DNA of 13,184 nucleotides, taken from positions 1 through 13,184 of the forward strand of contig CATXTS010000046.1 in assembly GCA_958402495.1 (NCBI GenBank), given 5' to 3'. This document shows positions 12,494 to 13,184 of the stretch, piece after piece; position 1 is the first letter of the stretch, and every line of letters starts with the position of its first letter. This DNA comes from an uncultured Clostridiaceae bacterium. GTDB lineage: Bacteria; Bacillota; Clostridia; TANB77; CAG-508. The position numbers and the translations under genes are program-made. The notes below the pieces were generated by a model, which had not been told where the DNA came from, did no database searches, and saw only the letters and a list, made by a program, of their open reading frames with translations.

Positions 12494-13184
12494 CTATTCT
12501 TCGACTTTCTCTTCTTCATTCCAAATAAATTTATCATTTCGATATACACTCTCTTCTCCCAATTCTACATACTTTTTAAACCAACCATTTATTTCATAAG
12601 GAATTCTCTCATCTATAACAACGCCTTCTCTATGTTCTACCAAAATTTTTATATCATATTTATTAACCATTCTTGTTAACATTACTATACTCACTACTAT
12701 ATACTTCTCCCTGTTTTCTTTTACACGTTTAATTAAGTCTAGAGTCATTGCTTCATAATTATCCTTTTTTATGTTTTTACCAAAAATAAAATCTGAAATT
12801 TTATCTAATATTATCGTCAATTGCTTTTTTTCTTCTTGCATATCTATTAAAGAAAGTTCACCATTTTCTAGCATGCCTATAGCAAATGGACAAAATTCTT
12901 GGTTTTCATTTAAATACTGTTTTACCATCTTTATACTTTCCTCAAGAACTTGGTCTACTTGTTCTTGTGCTTCTAATGATGCCATTTCTCTCCATGGTAA
13001 TTCTTCTTTTGCTATTTGAAGTATATAGTCACCAAAATCTTCTGCTAATATGGCTGTCATTTCATAATAATTATCTCCCATATATATCCCTTCAATTACT
13101 CTTGGCTCTCCTTCGCTATTAAGATTATTATAATCTAAATACGCTGTATAACCATCATCTAAAAAAAGGATTGGTATCCATTTT
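12494..13184 (-). CDS. SMI1/KNR4-like immunity protein with a second domain, N-terminus outside window
   Basis: An internal ATG at 13081 could be mistaken for the start, but the frame runs open to the window edge, adding 34 residues. These read KWIPILFLDDGYTAYLDYNN and continue to RVIEGIY, the classic SMI1/KNR4 pattern ('W-I-P-I...D-x-x-x...L-D...G...V-I'). AEDFGDYILQIAKEE follows, the family's usual helix ('S-F-x-x-F-L'). The domain ends near visible residue 65. The remaining 160 residues form a second domain: SIKMVKQYLNENQEFCPFAI with GMLENGEL, a helical middle, then KILVEHREGVVIDERIPYEI. This resembles a stand-alone bacterial family with 'EFxPF' and 'EHRxG' motifs. SMI1/KNR4 proteins are established immunity proteins for many secreted toxins. 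At least the N-terminal half of the first domain lies beyond 13184. Confidence 0.78.
   Translation of the reverse strand, partial: KWIPILFLDDGYTAYLDYNNLNSEGEPRVIEGIYMGDNYYEMTAILAEDFGDYILQIAKEELPWREMASLEAQEQVDQVLEESIKMVKQYLNENQEFCPFAIGMLENGELSLIDMQEEKKQLTIILDKISDFIFGKNIKKDNYEAMTLDLIKRVKENREKYIVVSIVMLTRMVNKYDIKILVEHREGVVIDERIPYEINGWFKKYVELGEESVYRNDKFIWNEEEKVEE

Noticed and set aside
12494..13081. Taking the ATG at 13081 as the true start of the SMI1/KNR4-like gene
   Set aside because: The same frame continues upstream to the window edge with the conserved WIPI...LDD...RVIEGIY core of the family.
5329..13184. CRISPR array or a restriction/CBASS-type defence operon in the right half
   Set aside because: No regularly spaced repeats and no nuclease, methyltransferase, cyclase or ATPase motifs were found among the genes.

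Overview
The DNA is AT-rich, with strong AGGAGG-type ribosome binding sites, TTG and GTG starts, class-III prepilin leaders and YcxB/SMI1/DUF-type small proteins. This fits a low-GC Firmicute, most likely an anaerobic clostridium; I cannot name a genus. There are two unlike halves.

Left part (1-3750): an alpha-glucan (glycogen-type) locus. A GT4/GT5-like glucosyltransferase (minus strand, cut by the window edge) diverges from a DUF4912 protein with a long Lys/Ser/Thr-rich tail, followed by a complete GH57 1,4-alpha-glucan branching enzyme. The divergent promoters share the 637-851 gap. A long-loop hairpin separates DUF4912 from the branching enzyme. A near-perfect bidirectional terminator (3792-3835) closes the locus.

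Middle (3855-5090): one minus-strand gene joins a type IV prepilin-like N-terminus to a C-terminal domain of the formylglycine-generating-enzyme/SUMF1 (C-type-lectin-like) type. It has its own promoter.

Right part (5300-13184): every gene and remnant lies on the minus strand, as small, unrelated proteins typical of immunity-gene arrays of polymorphic or contact-dependent toxin systems. In transcription order they are: SMI1/KNR4 with a second domain (partial), DUF4279, a two-helix membrane protein, decayed genes including a toxin-tail-like remnant, a DUF4085-like protein, two small unknowns, an internally deleted IS200/IS605 tnpA fused to a duplicated gene end, an unknown small ORF, a YcxB-like tail, DUF2019-like, a 387-residue 'GTW..' protein, another possible toxin tail, a damaged DUF1871-like gene, a 40-residue N-terminal stub and a complete YcxB-like gene. 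The array ends at a 14-bp terminator hairpin (5269-5303). I read this as an orphan-immunity ('polyimmunity') island at different stages of decay. The toxin body, if present, should lie beyond the right edge. No CRISPR, rRNA, tRNA, integrase or reverse transcriptase was seen. Family names are from motif recognition only; no database search was possible.
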